The notes under the pieces were generated by a model. It ran no database searches. It had not been told where the DNA came from and saw only the letters and a list, made by a program, of their open reading frames with translations. From positions 4,630,672 through 4,694,671 of the forward strand of contig NZ_JH636049.1 in the NCBI RefSeq assembly GCF_000258175.1: DNA of 64,000 nt. Reading direction: 5' to 3'. Both the position numbers and the translations under genes were made by a program. The DNA is from Saccharomonospora xinjiangensis XJ-54 (lineage in GTDB: Bacteria; Actinomycetota; Actinomycetes; Mycobacteriales; Pseudonocardiaceae). Below are positions 15,372 through 24,724 of this stretch, one piece after another (within the stretch, counting starts at the first letter, position 1; every line of letters starts with the position of its first letter).

Positions 15372-15950
15372 TCAGCTCTCGTCGCCCAGGTCGGTGCCGC
15401 GCCGGTATCCGTTCTGTCGCGGGCAGATGTGCCCTGCGGGGTCGAGCGGTTCCCCGCACAGCGGGCAGGGTTTGCGGCCCGCGTTGACGACCCGGTCGGC
15501 GCGGGTGGCGAACGCGCGGGCCGCGGCCGGAGTGAGGAACACCCGTACCGCGTCGGGGCCTTCCTCGGTGTCGTCGAGCACGACGGCCTCGTCAACTTCC
15601 GTCTCGGTGATCGCGAGCAGTTCGATCACCACCGCTTTGCTCTCGGCGTCCCAGCCGAGGCCCATGGTGCCGACCCGGAACTCCTCCTCGACGGGCACAT
15701 CGAGGGGTTCGTTGTCGATCAGATCGTCGGGTACCTCGCCGGGGACGTCGGCGCCGAAGCGGGTGGCGATCTCCTCCAGCAAGGACGCCAGCCGCTCGGC
15801 CAGCACCGCGACCTGCTGCTTCTCGATCGTCACGCTGACTGTGCGGGTGTCCTCGCGGGCCTGGAGGTAGAAGGTGCGGTCGCCGGGTTGCCCGACGGTG
15901 CCCGCGACGAAGCGGTCGGGTTGACGGAAGACGTGGATGACACGAGCCAT
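15372..15950 (-). CDS. DUF3090 family protein
   Basis: A 192-residue protein of the conserved actinobacterial DUF3090 family: MARVIHVFRQPDRFVAGTVGQPGDRTFYLQA at the start, VSVTIEKQQVAVLAERL, and a C-terminal zinc-ribbon-like knuckle CPLCGEPLDPAGHICPRQNGYR. The C-x2-C..H-x-C residues could bind zinc. The function is unknown, but its link to the SCO1664 family is widely conserved. It diverges from the S9 peptidase gene with 83 bases between starts. Confidence 0.88.
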   Translation of the reverse strand: MARVIHVFRQPDRFVAGTVGQPGDRTFYLQAREDTRTVSVTIEKQQVAVLAERLASLLEEIATRFGADVPGEVPDDLIDNEPLDVPVEEEFRVGTMGLGWDAESKAVVIELLAITETEVDEAVVLDDTEEGPDAVRVFLTPAAARAFATRADRVVNAGRKPCPLCGEPLDPAGHICPRQNGYRRGTDLGDES

Positions 15951-16033
15951 GGCACCTACGACCCTATGCCAACTCCCACGATCGGGCTCGTTCGGGGGCT
16001 GGAGTCTCGCGCAAGATCTTCTAGGCTGGCGCA

Positions 16034-17995
16034 ATGCCCTCGATCTCGCCCTACGGCAGCTGGACCTCCCCGATCACCGCCCACGACGTCGCCGCGGCTG
16101 GTGTCACTCCGCACTGGGTGGACGTCGTGGACGACGCGGTGTGGTGGGCGGAGTCACGGCCGTCGGAGAACGGGCGGGTCGCGCTGATGCGCTGGGTGGA
16201 CGGCGCGGTGGAGGAGACGCTGCCCGCGCCGTGGAACGCGCGCAACCGGGTGCACGAATACGGCGGGCGCCCGTGGCTGGTGTCCGGGGAGCTGGTGGTG
16301 TTCACGCACTGGGACGACCAGCGCGTGTACGCGCGGGATCTGCGTGACGGCGCGGTCACCGCGCTCACCCCCGAGCCCGAGACGCCGCATGGTGTCCGGT
16401 TCTCCGACCTGCGCCCCGGGTTGCCCGGTGAGGTGTGGGCGGTGCGGGAATCCGTGACCGGCCCCGGAAGGGCTGACGTGACGCGTGATCTGGTGGCGAT
16501 CCCACTGGCGGCCGGGGGTGAGCCGCGTGTGCTGGCCGCCTCGCACCACTTCCTCACATCCGGGCAGTGCTCCCCCGACGGTCGCCACGCCGCCTGGCTG
16601 GGCTGGGATCACCCCGCGATGCCGTGGGACGCGACGTCGGTGTGTGTGGCGGAGATCGCCGCCGACGGAACGTTCGGGCCGCACCGGGTCGTGGCAGGCG
16701 GTGACGGGGTGTCGGTGTGCCAGCTCGACTGGGACGGGCCGGGCGCGCTGCTGGTCCTCGCCGATCCCGGAGGCTGGTGGGTGCCGCACCGGGTCACGAT
16801 CGACGGCGGTGCCGGACCCTCGGTGGCGGCGCCGCCTGCGCAGGCGGCGTTGACGGCGGCCAAGGAGGAGATGGGCGGCCCGCTGTGGAAGCTGGGGTCG
16901 CGGTGGATGACCGCGCTCGGCGGCGGGAAGCACGCGGTGCTCACCGGCACGGGCCTGACTGTGCTCGACGAGGCGACCGGGGCGCTGACACCGGTGGCCG
17001 AACAGCTCACGGGGTGGTCGCCGACGCTGGCCCGCCACGGTCACAGCGTGGTCGGTGTCGCGGCCGGACCCCTGCGCGGCCCTGCCGTGGTGCGGGTGGA
17101 TCTGCGCGACGGCAGTGTCACCGGCCTGACCGACTCGCCTCCCGCCCCACCGGCCGACTATCTACCCCTGCCGCAGGTGCGGTCCTTTCCCGCCGAGGAC
17201 GGAACCCGCATCCCCGCCTACGTGTACGCGCCCGCCAATCCCGATCACACCGGCCCCACAGGGGAGAAACCGCCGTATCTGGTGCACGTGCATGGCGGGC
17301 CGACCGGCCGCAACCACCCGGTGCTCGACCTGGATTTCGCCTACTTCACCAGCAGGGGCATCGGGGTGGTAGCCGTGGACTACGGCGGCTCCACCGGCTA
17401 CGGACGGCACTACCGCGAACGGCTGCGCGGCCAGTGGGGTGTCGTCGATGTCGCCGACTGCGCGGCCGTGGCGCGCGCGCTGGTGGACGAGGGACTGGCC
17501 GACCCGCGGCGGCTGGCGATCCGGGGAGGCAGCGCGGGCGGGTTCACCGCGGCCGCGTCCATCACCTCCGTGGACGTCTACCGCGCCGCCACCGCGAAGT
17601 ACCCGATCCTCGATCTGCTGTCGTGGACGAAAGCCGGTGGCGAAACCCACGACTTCGAATCCCGCTACGTCGAGGGCCTCGTGGGGCCGCTGCCGGACAC
17701 CGAAGGCCGCTATCCCGCCCGCTCCCCCGTCCACAACGTCGCCTCGCTCGCGGGCCCGATCCTGCTGTTGCAGGGCAGCGAGGACGAAATCTGCCCACCG
17801 GAGCAGGCGGAGCGGTTCGTGGCCGCGCTGCGCGGCAGCGGCGTCCCGCACACGCTGGTGACGTTCGAGGGCGAGCAACACGGATTCCGCAAGGCGGACA
17901 CGATCGTGACCGCCCTGCACACCGAACTCGCCTTCTACGGGCAGGTGTTCGGGTTCGCCACCCCGGACGTGCCGCCCGTGGAACTACGCGGCTGA
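16034..17995 (+). CDS. S9 family prolyl oligopeptidase-type peptidase
   Basis: A 653-residue cytoplasmic serine peptidase. The N-terminal about 390 residues form a seven-bladed beta-propeller (repeated W-, DG-, and H-rich blades). The C-terminal alpha/beta hydrolase domain has an HVHGGPTGRNHP oxyanion strand, the nucleophile in RGGSAGGFTA, Asp in QGSEDEICPPEQ and His in EGEQHGFRKADT. This is the dipeptidyl-aminopeptidase/acylaminoacyl-peptidase branch, which processes short peptides and could degrade imported ones. The ATG at 16034 begins the family-like start. The S66 carboxypeptidase follows 22 bases downstream and is probably coexpressed. Confidence 0.92.
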   Translation: MPSISPYGSWTSPITAHDVAAAGVTPHWVDVVDDAVWWAESRPSENGRVALMRWVDGAVEETLPAPWNARNRVHEYGGRPWLVSGELVVFTHWDDQRVYARDLRDGAVTALTPEPETPHGVRFSDLRPGLPGEVWAVRESVTGPGRADVTRDLVAIPLAAGGEPRVLAASHHFLTSGQCSPDGRHAAWLGWDHPAMPWDATSVCVAEIAADGTFGPHRVVAGGDGVSVCQLDWDGPGALLVLADPGGWWVPHRVTIDGGAGPSVAAPPAQAALTAAKEEMGGPLWKLGSRWMTALGGGKHAVLTGTGLTVLDEATGALTPVAEQLTGWSPTLARHGHSVVGVAAGPLRGPAVVRVDLRDGSVTGLTDSPPAPPADYLPLPQVRSFPAEDGTRIPAYVYAPANPDHTGPTGEKPPYLVHVHGGPTGRNHPVLDLDFAYFTSRGIGVVAVDYGGSTGYGRHYRERLRGQWGVVDVADCAAVARALVDEGLADPRRLAIRGGSAGGFTAAASITSVDVYRAATAKYPILDLLSWTKAGGETHDFESRYVEGLVGPLPDTEGRYPARSPVHNVASLAGPILLLQGSEDEICPPEQAERFVAALRGSGVPHTLVTFEGEQHGFRKADTIVTALHTELAFYGQVFGFATPDVPPVELRG

Positions 17996-18017
17996 CCGGA
18001 AGAACGGGGGCGACAGC

Positions 18018-18938
18018 GTGGACAGCAGCGCGCGGACTCCGGTGAAGTCCCTGCGCCGGGGCGACACCGTGGCGCTCGTGGCCTGCTCAGGGCCCGTTGA
18101 CGCGGACGCGTTGCGCAGCGGAGCCGCGACGCTGCGCTCCTGGGGATTGCGGGTGCGGCTCGGTGCGACGGTACTGGGCAGGCACCCTCACCTCGACTAC
18201 CTGGCGGCCACCGACTCCGACCGCGCCCGCGACTTCGAGCGGGCCTGGCTCGACCCCGACGTGAACGCCGTGATCGCGGCCCGAGGCGGCTACGGCGCCC
18301 ACCGCATGATCGACCTGGTGGACTGGGACGCGCTGCGCCGCGCGGAACCCACCGTGTTCGCCGGGGCCAGCGACGCCACCGCCCTGCACGCCGCGATCGC
18401 CACGCACGTGGGCACACCGACGATCCTGGCGTCGATGCCGGCCACGGCCTACTTCGACCCCGTGGCCGCCGACCACCTGCGCGGGGCGTTGTTCGACCCG
18501 CACGGCACCCGCAGGCTGCCCAGTGCCGCCGCCGAGACGTTGCGCCCCGGCGTGGCCGAAGGACGGCTGGCAGGGGGCAACCTCACGGTGCTCGCCGCGA
18601 GTGTCGGCAGCGCCGAGTACCGGCCCGCTGTGGGGGCGGTCGTGGTGCTGGAGGACATCGGTGAGGAGCCCTACCGCATCGACCGGATGCTGACCCAGCT
18701 GCTGCGGGCTGGCTGGTTCGACGGTGTGGCGGGGCTGGCGATCGGGTCGTGGACCGACTGCGGAGGCGACAGCGACGCGGTGCGGCAGGTGTTGCGCGAC
18801 CGGCTCCTCCCGCTCGGCGTGCCGACGGTGTGGCGGCTCGACATCGGCCACCACCCTGGTGCGCTCGCGGTGCCGCTGGGGGTGCGGGCCGAACTCGACG
18901 CGGGCACGGGCACCCTCACCGTCACACCGCACACGTGA
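18018..18938 (+). CDS. S66 family LD-carboxypeptidase (MccF-like)
   Basis: A 306-residue protein from a GTG. The S66 fold begins LRRGDTVALVACSGPVD and has ARGGYGAHRMID. The nucleophile Ser lies in FAGASDATALH, the catalytic Glu region in LEDIGEEPYRIDRMLTQL, and the catalytic His in LDIGHHPGA. Family members cleave the L,D-bond of murein tetrapeptides in recycling or, as MccF, detoxify peptide-nucleotide antibiotics. The sequence does not separate the two. It lies directly after the S9 peptidase on the same strand. Confidence 0.9.
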   Translation: MDSSARTPVKSLRRGDTVALVACSGPVDADALRSGAATLRSWGLRVRLGATVLGRHPHLDYLAATDSDRARDFERAWLDPDVNAVIAARGGYGAHRMIDLVDWDALRRAEPTVFAGASDATALHAAIATHVGTPTILASMPATAYFDPVAADHLRGALFDPHGTRRLPSAAAETLRPGVAEGRLAGGNLTVLAASVGSAEYRPAVGAVVVLEDIGEEPYRIDRMLTQLLRAGWFDGVAGLAIGSWTDCGGDSDAVRQVLRDRLLPLGVPTVWRLDIGHHPGALAVPLGVRAELDAGTGTLTVTPHT

Positions 18939-19035
18939 CACCCCCGCGCGGCTGAGGGCGGCCGAACTCGTGTTCGACACAGATCCTCCCCGCGCCGCAC
19001 CCCCGGCGCAGGGGAAGGCGTGCCTAGTCTGGGTT

Positions 19036-19482
19036 ATGGCCGACATGGACGAGGCGACGGCGCGGCGGCTGTTCACCACGGCGCGCCTGGCGCGGCTGGC
19101 CACAGCGGGCGCCGACGGTATGCCGCACCTGGTGCCGGTGACGTTCGCCCTCGACGGCGGCGACGTGGTGTGGGCCGTGGATGCGAAACCGAAGACGACG
19201 ACCGCGCTGCGGCGGCTGCGGAACATCGCCGCGCAGCGAGGCGTGTGCCTGCTGGTGGACCACTACGACGAGGACTGGTCGATGCTGTGGTGGGTGCGCG
19301 CCGACGGCGACGCCAGCGTCGCAGGCGCGGGCCAGGACACGTCCGCGGTGGCGGCGCTGGTGGCGAAGTACAGCCAATACGCCCGCACCCCGCCGGAGGG
19401 GCCGGTGGTGCGGGTGCGGGTCAGGACGTGGCGCGGCTGGTCGGCGACCCCGCAAGCGATTCAGCAGGGTCGGCAGGGGTGA
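19036..19482 (+). CDS. PPOX-class F420-dependent oxidoreductase
   Basis: A 148-residue split-barrel flavin/F420-binding protein: ATARRLFTTARLARLATAGADGMPHLVPVTFALDGGDVVWAVDAKPKTTTALRRLRNI, then LLVDHYDEDWSMLWWVRADGDASV. This is the TIGR03668-like branch in actinobacteria, thought to use F420. The K and R residues of KPKTT..LRRL would contact the F420 phosphate. The last 62 bases overlap, on the opposite strand, the end of the mannosyltransferase gene. Confidence 0.85.
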   Translation: MADMDEATARRLFTTARLARLATAGADGMPHLVPVTFALDGGDVVWAVDAKPKTTTALRRLRNIAAQRGVCLLVDHYDEDWSMLWWVRADGDASVAGAGQDTSAVAALVAKYSQYARTPPEGPVVRVRVRTWRGWSATPQAIQQGRQG

Positions 19483-21028
19483 CGGGCTGTCGCCGCCACA
19501 CTCCGATCAGACCGAGCGGGTCGGGCTTGAGCAGCGACGCGGCACCGTAGAGGCTCGCGACGATCACCCCGATGATGAACCACCAGTCGTAGAGGCTCTG
19601 CTCACCCGTCGGGTAGTAGACCAACACCAGGAACACCGAGACGGCCACCACGACGGAGAGCTGCACCCTCCGCCACGCGAACGCCGACAGGATCACGAAA
19701 CCCCAGGTCAGATACCACGGCAGAGTCGGAGGCGAGAAAACAGCCACCGCGAGCAGCGTGATCCCCATGCGCAGGATCGCCTCGCGCCCGCCGTGCCGCG
19801 CCAGCCACCACTGCCACACCATCACGGCGACCAGCGCCGCCCACGCGATCGCGCGCGCTACGGTGACGAACGGCGACACCGGCACGTCGATCACGAGGTT
19901 GACCAGCGTGTGGACGACCTCGCCGATACCGGTGGGGAAGTTCAGCCAGTTCGCGATGATCTGCGGTGCCTTCAGCCCGGCGAACCAGCCCAGGTTGAAC
20001 GACCCGAGCGACACCCACGTTCCGGCCGTGAACACCACCGCGAAGATCGCCACAGACGGGGTGACCGCCTTGACGAACCGCCGGAGAAGGCTCTGTTCAC
20101 GCGGCAGGTGGTTGGCCCACACCCACACCAAAAACGGCAGCGCCACCGCCGCGGTCGGCTTGATCAGCATGCCGATCGTGACGAGCACGATCGCGAGCGC
20201 GTGCCTGCGTTCCAGCGCGGCCCACACCCCGATGGTGAGGAACGCCAGCATCAACAGATCGTTGTGCGGCCCGCCGACCAGGTGGATCACGGTCATCGGG
20301 CTGGCCACGGCCAGCCACATCGTCACCGGAAGCCGCCCACCGAGGTGGCGCACCAGCTTCGGCAGCGCCCACAGCATCCCGGCCAGCCCCAGCAGCAGCA
20401 CCAGCCGGGTGAGGATCACACCGGCGATCATGTTGTTGCCGGTGATGCCCACGATGTGCTTGGCCACCAGCAAGAACAGCGGCCCGTACGGGGCCGGTGT
20501 CGTCTGCCACAGCGGGTGCACGTTCTCCACCACATCAGGCAGCACATCCAGCGCGGCGGGCCCGTAGTCGTACGGGTCGAGCCCGTGCAGCAACTGCGCG
20601 CCCTGCCCGAGGTAGGAGAACACGTCCCGCGTGAACAGCGGCGGCGCGATCAAAAGCGGCGCCATCCACGCGAACGCGGCGACGAGGATGGGCCTGGTGC
20701 CGATCCGCCCGGCGAGCGCGTACCGGCCGAGCCTTACCCACGCCCACACGACCAGACCGAACCCGATGTAGAGGACGGTGGTGGCGAGCGCGTGCCCGTG
20801 CCCGTACCGCATCCACGACAGCGGCCCTGTGCCGATCACCGGGTCGCTCACGAGGATGCCCCCGGCGCCCAGCGACGCCAACATGAGCACCACACTGCCG
20901 ATGACACCCATCGCGATGGTGCGGTAGGGGAAACGAGTCGTCTCCCCGGCACGGGCCGCTGCCCGTGCCGCTGCGGTCTCCTCCGCGGGCGTCTCGGCGC
21001 TCGGCGCGGAATCGGTGGTGGTGGCCAT
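19421..21028 (-). CDS. alpha-(1->6)-mannopyranosyltransferase (MptA/MptB-like), GT-C membrane enzyme
   Basis: A 535-residue polytopic membrane protein with about 12-13 hydrophobic segments. The GT-C signature acidic residue lies in the first external loop (FTRDVFSYLGQGAQLLHGLDPYDYGP). This D-rich motif plus TPAPYGPLFLL and GGPHNDLLML matches the polyprenyl-phosphomannose-dependent MptA/MptB mannosyltransferases of actinobacteria. These build the alpha-1,6-mannan core of lipomannan. The start is the ATG at 21028, with an Ala/Glu-rich cytoplasmic lead of 35 residues. MptA versus MptB cannot be decided here. Confidence 0.85.
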   Translation of the reverse strand: MATTTDSAPSAETPAEETAAARAAARAGETTRFPYRTIAMGVIGSVVLMLASLGAGGILVSDPVIGTGPLSWMRYGHGHALATTVLYIGFGLVVWAWVRLGRYALAGRIGTRPILVAAFAWMAPLLIAPPLFTRDVFSYLGQGAQLLHGLDPYDYGPAALDVLPDVVENVHPLWQTTPAPYGPLFLLVAKHIVGITGNNMIAGVILTRLVLLLGLAGMLWALPKLVRHLGGRLPVTMWLAVASPMTVIHLVGGPHNDLLMLAFLTIGVWAALERRHALAIVLVTIGMLIKPTAAVALPFLVWVWANHLPREQSLLRRFVKAVTPSVAIFAVVFTAGTWVSLGSFNLGWFAGLKAPQIIANWLNFPTGIGEVVHTLVNLVIDVPVSPFVTVARAIAWAALVAVMVWQWWLARHGGREAILRMGITLLAVAVFSPPTLPWYLTWGFVILSAFAWRRVQLSVVVAVSVFLVLVYYPTGEQSLYDWWFIIGVIVASLYGAASLLKPDPLGLIGVWRRQPVTPADPAESLAGSPTSRATS

Positions 21029-21042
21029 ACTGTGTTCTGAGG

Positions 21043-22797
21043 TTACACACCGCGACGGAATGCGCTCGCCGAAGGTGTCGGCAACGCAGCCAGCAGCGAG
21101 GCGGTGTACTCGTGGCGAGGATTGAGCAGCACCTTCTCCACGGGACCGTGCTCGACGATGCGGCCGTTGCGCATCACCGCGACGCGGTCGGCGATGGCCC
21201 ACGCCAGCCCGAGGTCGTGAGTGATCACCAACGCGGCCAGCCCGAGGTCCCGCCGCAGCCGCAACAGCAACGCCAGGATCTCGTTGCGCACCGTCGCGTC
21301 CAGCGATGCCACCGGTTCGTCGGCGATCAGCACACTCGGGTCGCACGCGAGCGCACCCGCGATCACCACCCGCTGCCGCTGCCCGCCGGACAGCTCGTGC
21401 GGCAGCCGGGCCAGGAACCGGTCGGCAGGCCGCAGCTCGGCGGCTTCCAGCGCCGCCACGACGATGTCGCGCTCCGCGCCGCCGAGGCCGTGGATACGCG
21501 GTCCCTCCGCCACGGCCTCGTACACCGTGTGCCGGGGGTTGAGGGCGCTGGTGGGGTCCTGCAACACCAGCTGTACCCGCCGCCGGTAGGCCCGCAACCC
21601 GGACGCCGACGTCGGCAACAACGCGCCCTCGTAGAGCACCGATCCCGACGTGGGACGCTGGAGACCGAGCAGTGTGCGAGCCAGCGTGGTCTTGCCCGAC
21701 CCCGACTGCCCCACCAGCGCCACGATCTCCCCCTGCCGGACGCCGAGGTCCACCCCGTCCACCGCGCGCACCACCCGCCGCGAACGGTCACGGAACGTCA
21801 CGACCAAGTCGCGTGCGGCCAGCAGTTCGCCACCGTCGTCAGCCGGATCAGCCGGATCAGCCGCATCAGCCGCATCAGCCGCGTCGGCTGGATCGGCTGG
21901 GTCCATGGTGTCGGATTCACTCACGGTCTCACGCACAGTGACCATGCGGGTGTCCGGGTCGCCGATGCGGTGAATGGCGGCGGCCAGCGCCCGCGTGTGG
22001 TCGTGCTGGGGCCGGTCGAAAACCTCCTCCGACGGCCCCTCCTCCACGACCTCGCCCCGGTACATCACCGCCACCCGCTCACAGGTCTGCGCCAGCACAC
22101 CAAGGTCGTGGCTGATCATGACCAGCCCGATTCCCCGCCGCGTCACCAGGTCACTCAGCAGGCGCAGCACCTGGTCCTGCACCACCACGTCCAGCGCGGT
22201 GGTGGGTTCGTCGGCCACGATCAGCTTCGGCTCACACGCCAAAGCCATCGCGATCATCACCCGCTGTTTCTGCCCGCCGGACAGCTCGTGCGGGTAGGCG
22301 CTCGCGCGTTCCGGCGGCAGATCGACCTGCCGCAGCAGCTCAGCCACCCTGGCCTTCGTGGCCCCGTTCGCGGCCGTGTGCAGGCGAAGAGGCTCCGCGA
22401 TCTGCTCGGCGACCGTGCGCACCGGGTTCAGCGCGTGCATGGCGCCCTGGAACACGATCGACGCCGACGACCAGCGCACCGCCCGCAGCCGCCCCCACCG
22501 CATGGTGTTGACGTCCTCGCCGTCCAGCAGCACCTCGCCGGTCACGCGAGCCGACCCCGGCAACAGCCGCAGCACACTCATCGCCACGGTGGACTTGCCC
22601 GACCCCGACTCACCCGCGATGCCCAGCGTCTGACCCTGCCGCAACTCCAGATTCACACCCCGCACCGCGGGCACCTCACCACCGGAGGTGCGGTAGGTGA
22701 CCCCAAGGTCACGCAACCGGAGCAGCGGCGCCTCCCGAGCCTCCTGAGGCTCCGACGGTCCTTGCGTGGTCGGCGGCGTTACCATCGGCGGCTTCAC
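21043..22797 (-). CDS. peptide ABC transporter, double ATP-binding protein (DppD-DppF fusion)
   Basis: 584 residues with two complete ATPase domains. The first has Walker A GESGSGKST, signature LSGGQKQR and Walker B LIVADEPTTALD. The second has GQSGSGKTT, LSGGQRQR and VLIADEPVASLD. It is a natural fusion of the two ATPases of an Opp/Dpp importer. The domains are joined by a linker of repeated Asp/Ala/Pro (DPADPADAADAADAADPADP) encoded by 9-base tandem repeats. The GTG at 22797 overlaps the permease stop by 4 bases (GTGA), so translation is coupled. Confidence 0.92.
   Translation of the reverse strand: MKPPMVTPPTTQGPSEPQEAREAPLLRLRDLGVTYRTSGGEVPAVRGVNLELRQGQTLGIAGESGSGKSTVAMSVLRLLPGSARVTGEVLLDGEDVNTMRWGRLRAVRWSSASIVFQGAMHALNPVRTVAEQIAEPLRLHTAANGATKARVAELLRQVDLPPERASAYPHELSGGQKQRVMIAMALACEPKLIVADEPTTALDVVVQDQVLRLLSDLVTRRGIGLVMISHDLGVLAQTCERVAVMYRGEVVEEGPSEEVFDRPQHDHTRALAAAIHRIGDPDTRMVTVRETVSESDTMDPADPADAADAADAADPADPADDGGELLAARDLVVTFRDRSRRVVRAVDGVDLGVRQGEIVALVGQSGSGKTTLARTLLGLQRPTSGSVLYEGALLPTSASGLRAYRRRVQLVLQDPTSALNPRHTVYEAVAEGPRIHGLGGAERDIVVAALEAAELRPADRFLARLPHELSGGQRQRVVIAGALACDPSVLIADEPVASLDATVRNEILALLLRLRRDLGLAALVITHDLGLAWAIADRVAVMRNGRIVEHGPVEKVLLNPRHEYTASLLAALPTPSASAFRRGV
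21839..21905. repeat. 9-base tandem repeat encoding the ATPase linker
   Basis: On the plus strand, repeats of GCCGGATCA and GCCGCATCA run from about 21839 to 21905. They encode the alternating DPA/DAA linker between the two nucleotide-binding domains of the fused ATPase. Because the period is a multiple of three, copy-number changes would alter linker length without breaking the frame. Confidence 0.75.
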
Positions 22798-23675
22798 TGT
22801 CCTTTCAACCTCGGGTTCAGCACCGTCTCCAGCGCCCTGCCCACCAGCGTGAACGACAACACGATCACCACGATGGCCAGTCCCGGCGGCAACAGATACC
22901 ACCACGCGCCCGCGCTCACCGACCCCGACGACAACGCCGTCTGCAACATCGATCCCCACGACACCGCGCTCGGATCACCCAGCCCGAGGAACGCCAGCGT
23001 GGACTCCGCGATGATCGAGTTACCCACCACTAGCGTCGTGTTCGCCAGCACCAGCGGCAGCACCGACGGAAGAACATGCTTGCCCAGAATGTGGCCGTGC
23101 CCACCACCGAGCGCGCGGGCCCTCTCCACGAACGGTCTGCTCTCGATGGTCAACGTCTGCGCCCGCACCAACCGCGCCGTCGCGGGCCACGACGTCACCC
23201 CCACCGCGAGCACGATCGTGGCCACCCCCTGCGGCAACACCGTGGACAACGCGATGGCCAGCACCAGCGACGGCAACACCAGGAAGAAATCGGTGAACCT
23301 CAGCAGCACACTCGACACCCACCCGCCGAAGTGCCCCGCAGCCAGGCCCACCACAGTGCCGATCACCACCGACAGCACCGTCGCCGCGAACCCCACCAGT
23401 AGCGACACCCGCGCGCCCCACACCGTCAGCAGCAGCACCGACCGGCCGTCCACATCGGTGCCCAGCAGGAACTCCGCGCTCGGCGGTCGCAACGGGTCCC
23501 CCGGCGCCGTGGTGACATCCAAGTTCGCCTCGTCGGTGAACAGCGGCGCCCCCACGGCCAGCAACACCACAGCCACCAGCACACCGAGCCCCACAAGGCC
23601 ACCACGCTCACGGCGGAACGCGGTCCACACCGACACGGCCGCGGCCCGCCGCCGCTGCCACACAGGAGAGGTCAT
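22794..23675 (-). CDS. peptide ABC transporter permease (DppC-like)
   Basis: A 293-residue permease with six membrane segments. The DppC features are a cytosolic N-terminus, GAPLFTDEANLDV, and FLLGTDVDGRSVLLLTVWGARVSLLVG. The coupling motif is RALGGGHGHILGKHVLPSVLPLVL (an EAA-loop relative), followed by LAFLGLGDPSAVSWG. It is the second membrane subunit of a dipeptide/oligopeptide importer. It overlaps both neighbours by 4 bases, as the ATG at 23675 lies over the DppB-like stop. Confidence 0.92.
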   Translation of the reverse strand: MTSPVWQRRRAAAVSVWTAFRRERGGLVGLGVLVAVVLLAVGAPLFTDEANLDVTTAPGDPLRPPSAEFLLGTDVDGRSVLLLTVWGARVSLLVGFAATVLSVVIGTVVGLAAGHFGGWVSSVLLRFTDFFLVLPSLVLAIALSTVLPQGVATIVLAVGVTSWPATARLVRAQTLTIESRPFVERARALGGGHGHILGKHVLPSVLPLVLANTTLVVGNSIIAESTLAFLGLGDPSAVSWGSMLQTALSSGSVSAGAWWYLLPPGLAIVVIVLSFTLVGRALETVLNPRLKGQ

Positions 23676-24724
23676 GACTCACGCACCCTCGGGTCCAGCA
23701 CCCGGTACAGCAGCTCGGCCACCAGATTCATCACCAGCACCGATCCCGCCAGCACCACGAAAACACCCTGCAACAACGGCAGATCAGGGCCGCGCAGCGC
23801 CTCGTAGGTCAGCAATCCCAGCCCCGGCCACGAGAACACCGTCTCCACCGTGACCGTGCCCGACACCACCATGCCGAACTGCAGGAACACCAGCGTCACC
23901 GTCGGCAGCAACGCGTTCGGCACCGCATGCCGCCTGCGCACCAGGTCGTCGCGCAGCCCCTTCGCCCTCGCCGTCGTCAGATAGTCGGCACCCATCTCCT
24001 CCAGCAGCGACGACCGCATCACCAGCATGTACTGGGCGTAGATCACCGCCAGCAACGTCACACACGGCAGCACGAGGTGATGGGCCACGTCGAGCACCTG
24101 CGCCACCGGATCGTCCGGGATCACCGCGGACCGCATCCCTCTGCTCGGGAACAACCCCTGAGTCGCGATCAGCAACAGCAGACCCAGCCAGAACTGCGGC
24201 ACCGACCACAACGTCAACGCCACACCGGTGTTCACACGATCGAACGCGCTCCCTCGCCGCCACGCCGCCCGCACACCGAGCCACAACCCCAGCACCACCG
24301 CCAGCGCGGTCGCCGTGCCCACCAGCAACAGCGTCGGCCAGAACCGCTCGCCGATCATCTCCGACACCGGCCGGTTGTACATGTAGGAGGTGCCGAGATC
24401 GCCGCGCAGCAGCCCCAGCACATAGTCGAGGAACTGCTGGTACATCGGCTCGTCCACCCCGAGCCGCTCCCGCAACGCGGCCAGCTGTTCCGGGCTCGTG
24501 GGCCGGTCACGCGTCATCGTCGCGACCGGGTCACCCGGGATCATGCGGAACAGCAGGAACCCCAGCACCACCACCAGCGCGAAACTCGCCAGCGCACCAC
24601 CCAGCTTCGAAGCGACGAACCGCACCGTCGAAGGCACGACCCCCGCACCAGCGCCGCCGCGCGGGCCCGATCCGTCAGGGCCCGGCGCGGCGTCGGACGA
24701 CGTCAACGTCACGGCCGACGTCAC
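23672..24724 (-). CDS. peptide ABC transporter permease (DppB-like)
   Basis: A 350-residue permease from the GTG at 24724, which overlaps the binding-protein stop (GTGA). Its lead is about 35 residues longer than usual. Then come VRFVASKLGGALASFALVVVLGFLLFRMIPGDPV, LRERLGVDEPMYQQFLDYVLGLLRGDLGTSY, the coupling loop YLTTARAKGLRDDLVRRRHAVPNALLP, and FSWPGLGLLTYEAL. These are hallmark DppB/OppB motifs. It forms a heterodimeric channel with the DppC-like protein encoded next. Confidence 0.92.
   Translation of the reverse strand: MTSAVTLTSSDAAPGPDGSGPRGGAGAGVVPSTVRFVASKLGGALASFALVVVLGFLLFRMIPGDPVATMTRDRPTSPEQLAALRERLGVDEPMYQQFLDYVLGLLRGDLGTSYMYNRPVSEMIGERFWPTLLLVGTATALAVVLGLWLGVRAAWRRGSAFDRVNTGVALTLWSVPQFWLGLLLLIATQGLFPSRGMRSAVIPDDPVAQVLDVAHHLVLPCVTLLAVIYAQYMLVMRSSLLEEMGADYLTTARAKGLRDDLVRRRHAVPNALLPTVTLVFLQFGMVVSGTVTVETVFSWPGLGLLTYEALRGPDLPLLQGVFVVLAGSVLVMNLVAELLYRVLDPRVRES

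Noticed and set aside
20965..23853. Very long open frame on the plus strand opposite the ABC transporter genes
   Set aside because: It is antisense to two ATPase domains with perfect Walker motifs and has no recognisable features.
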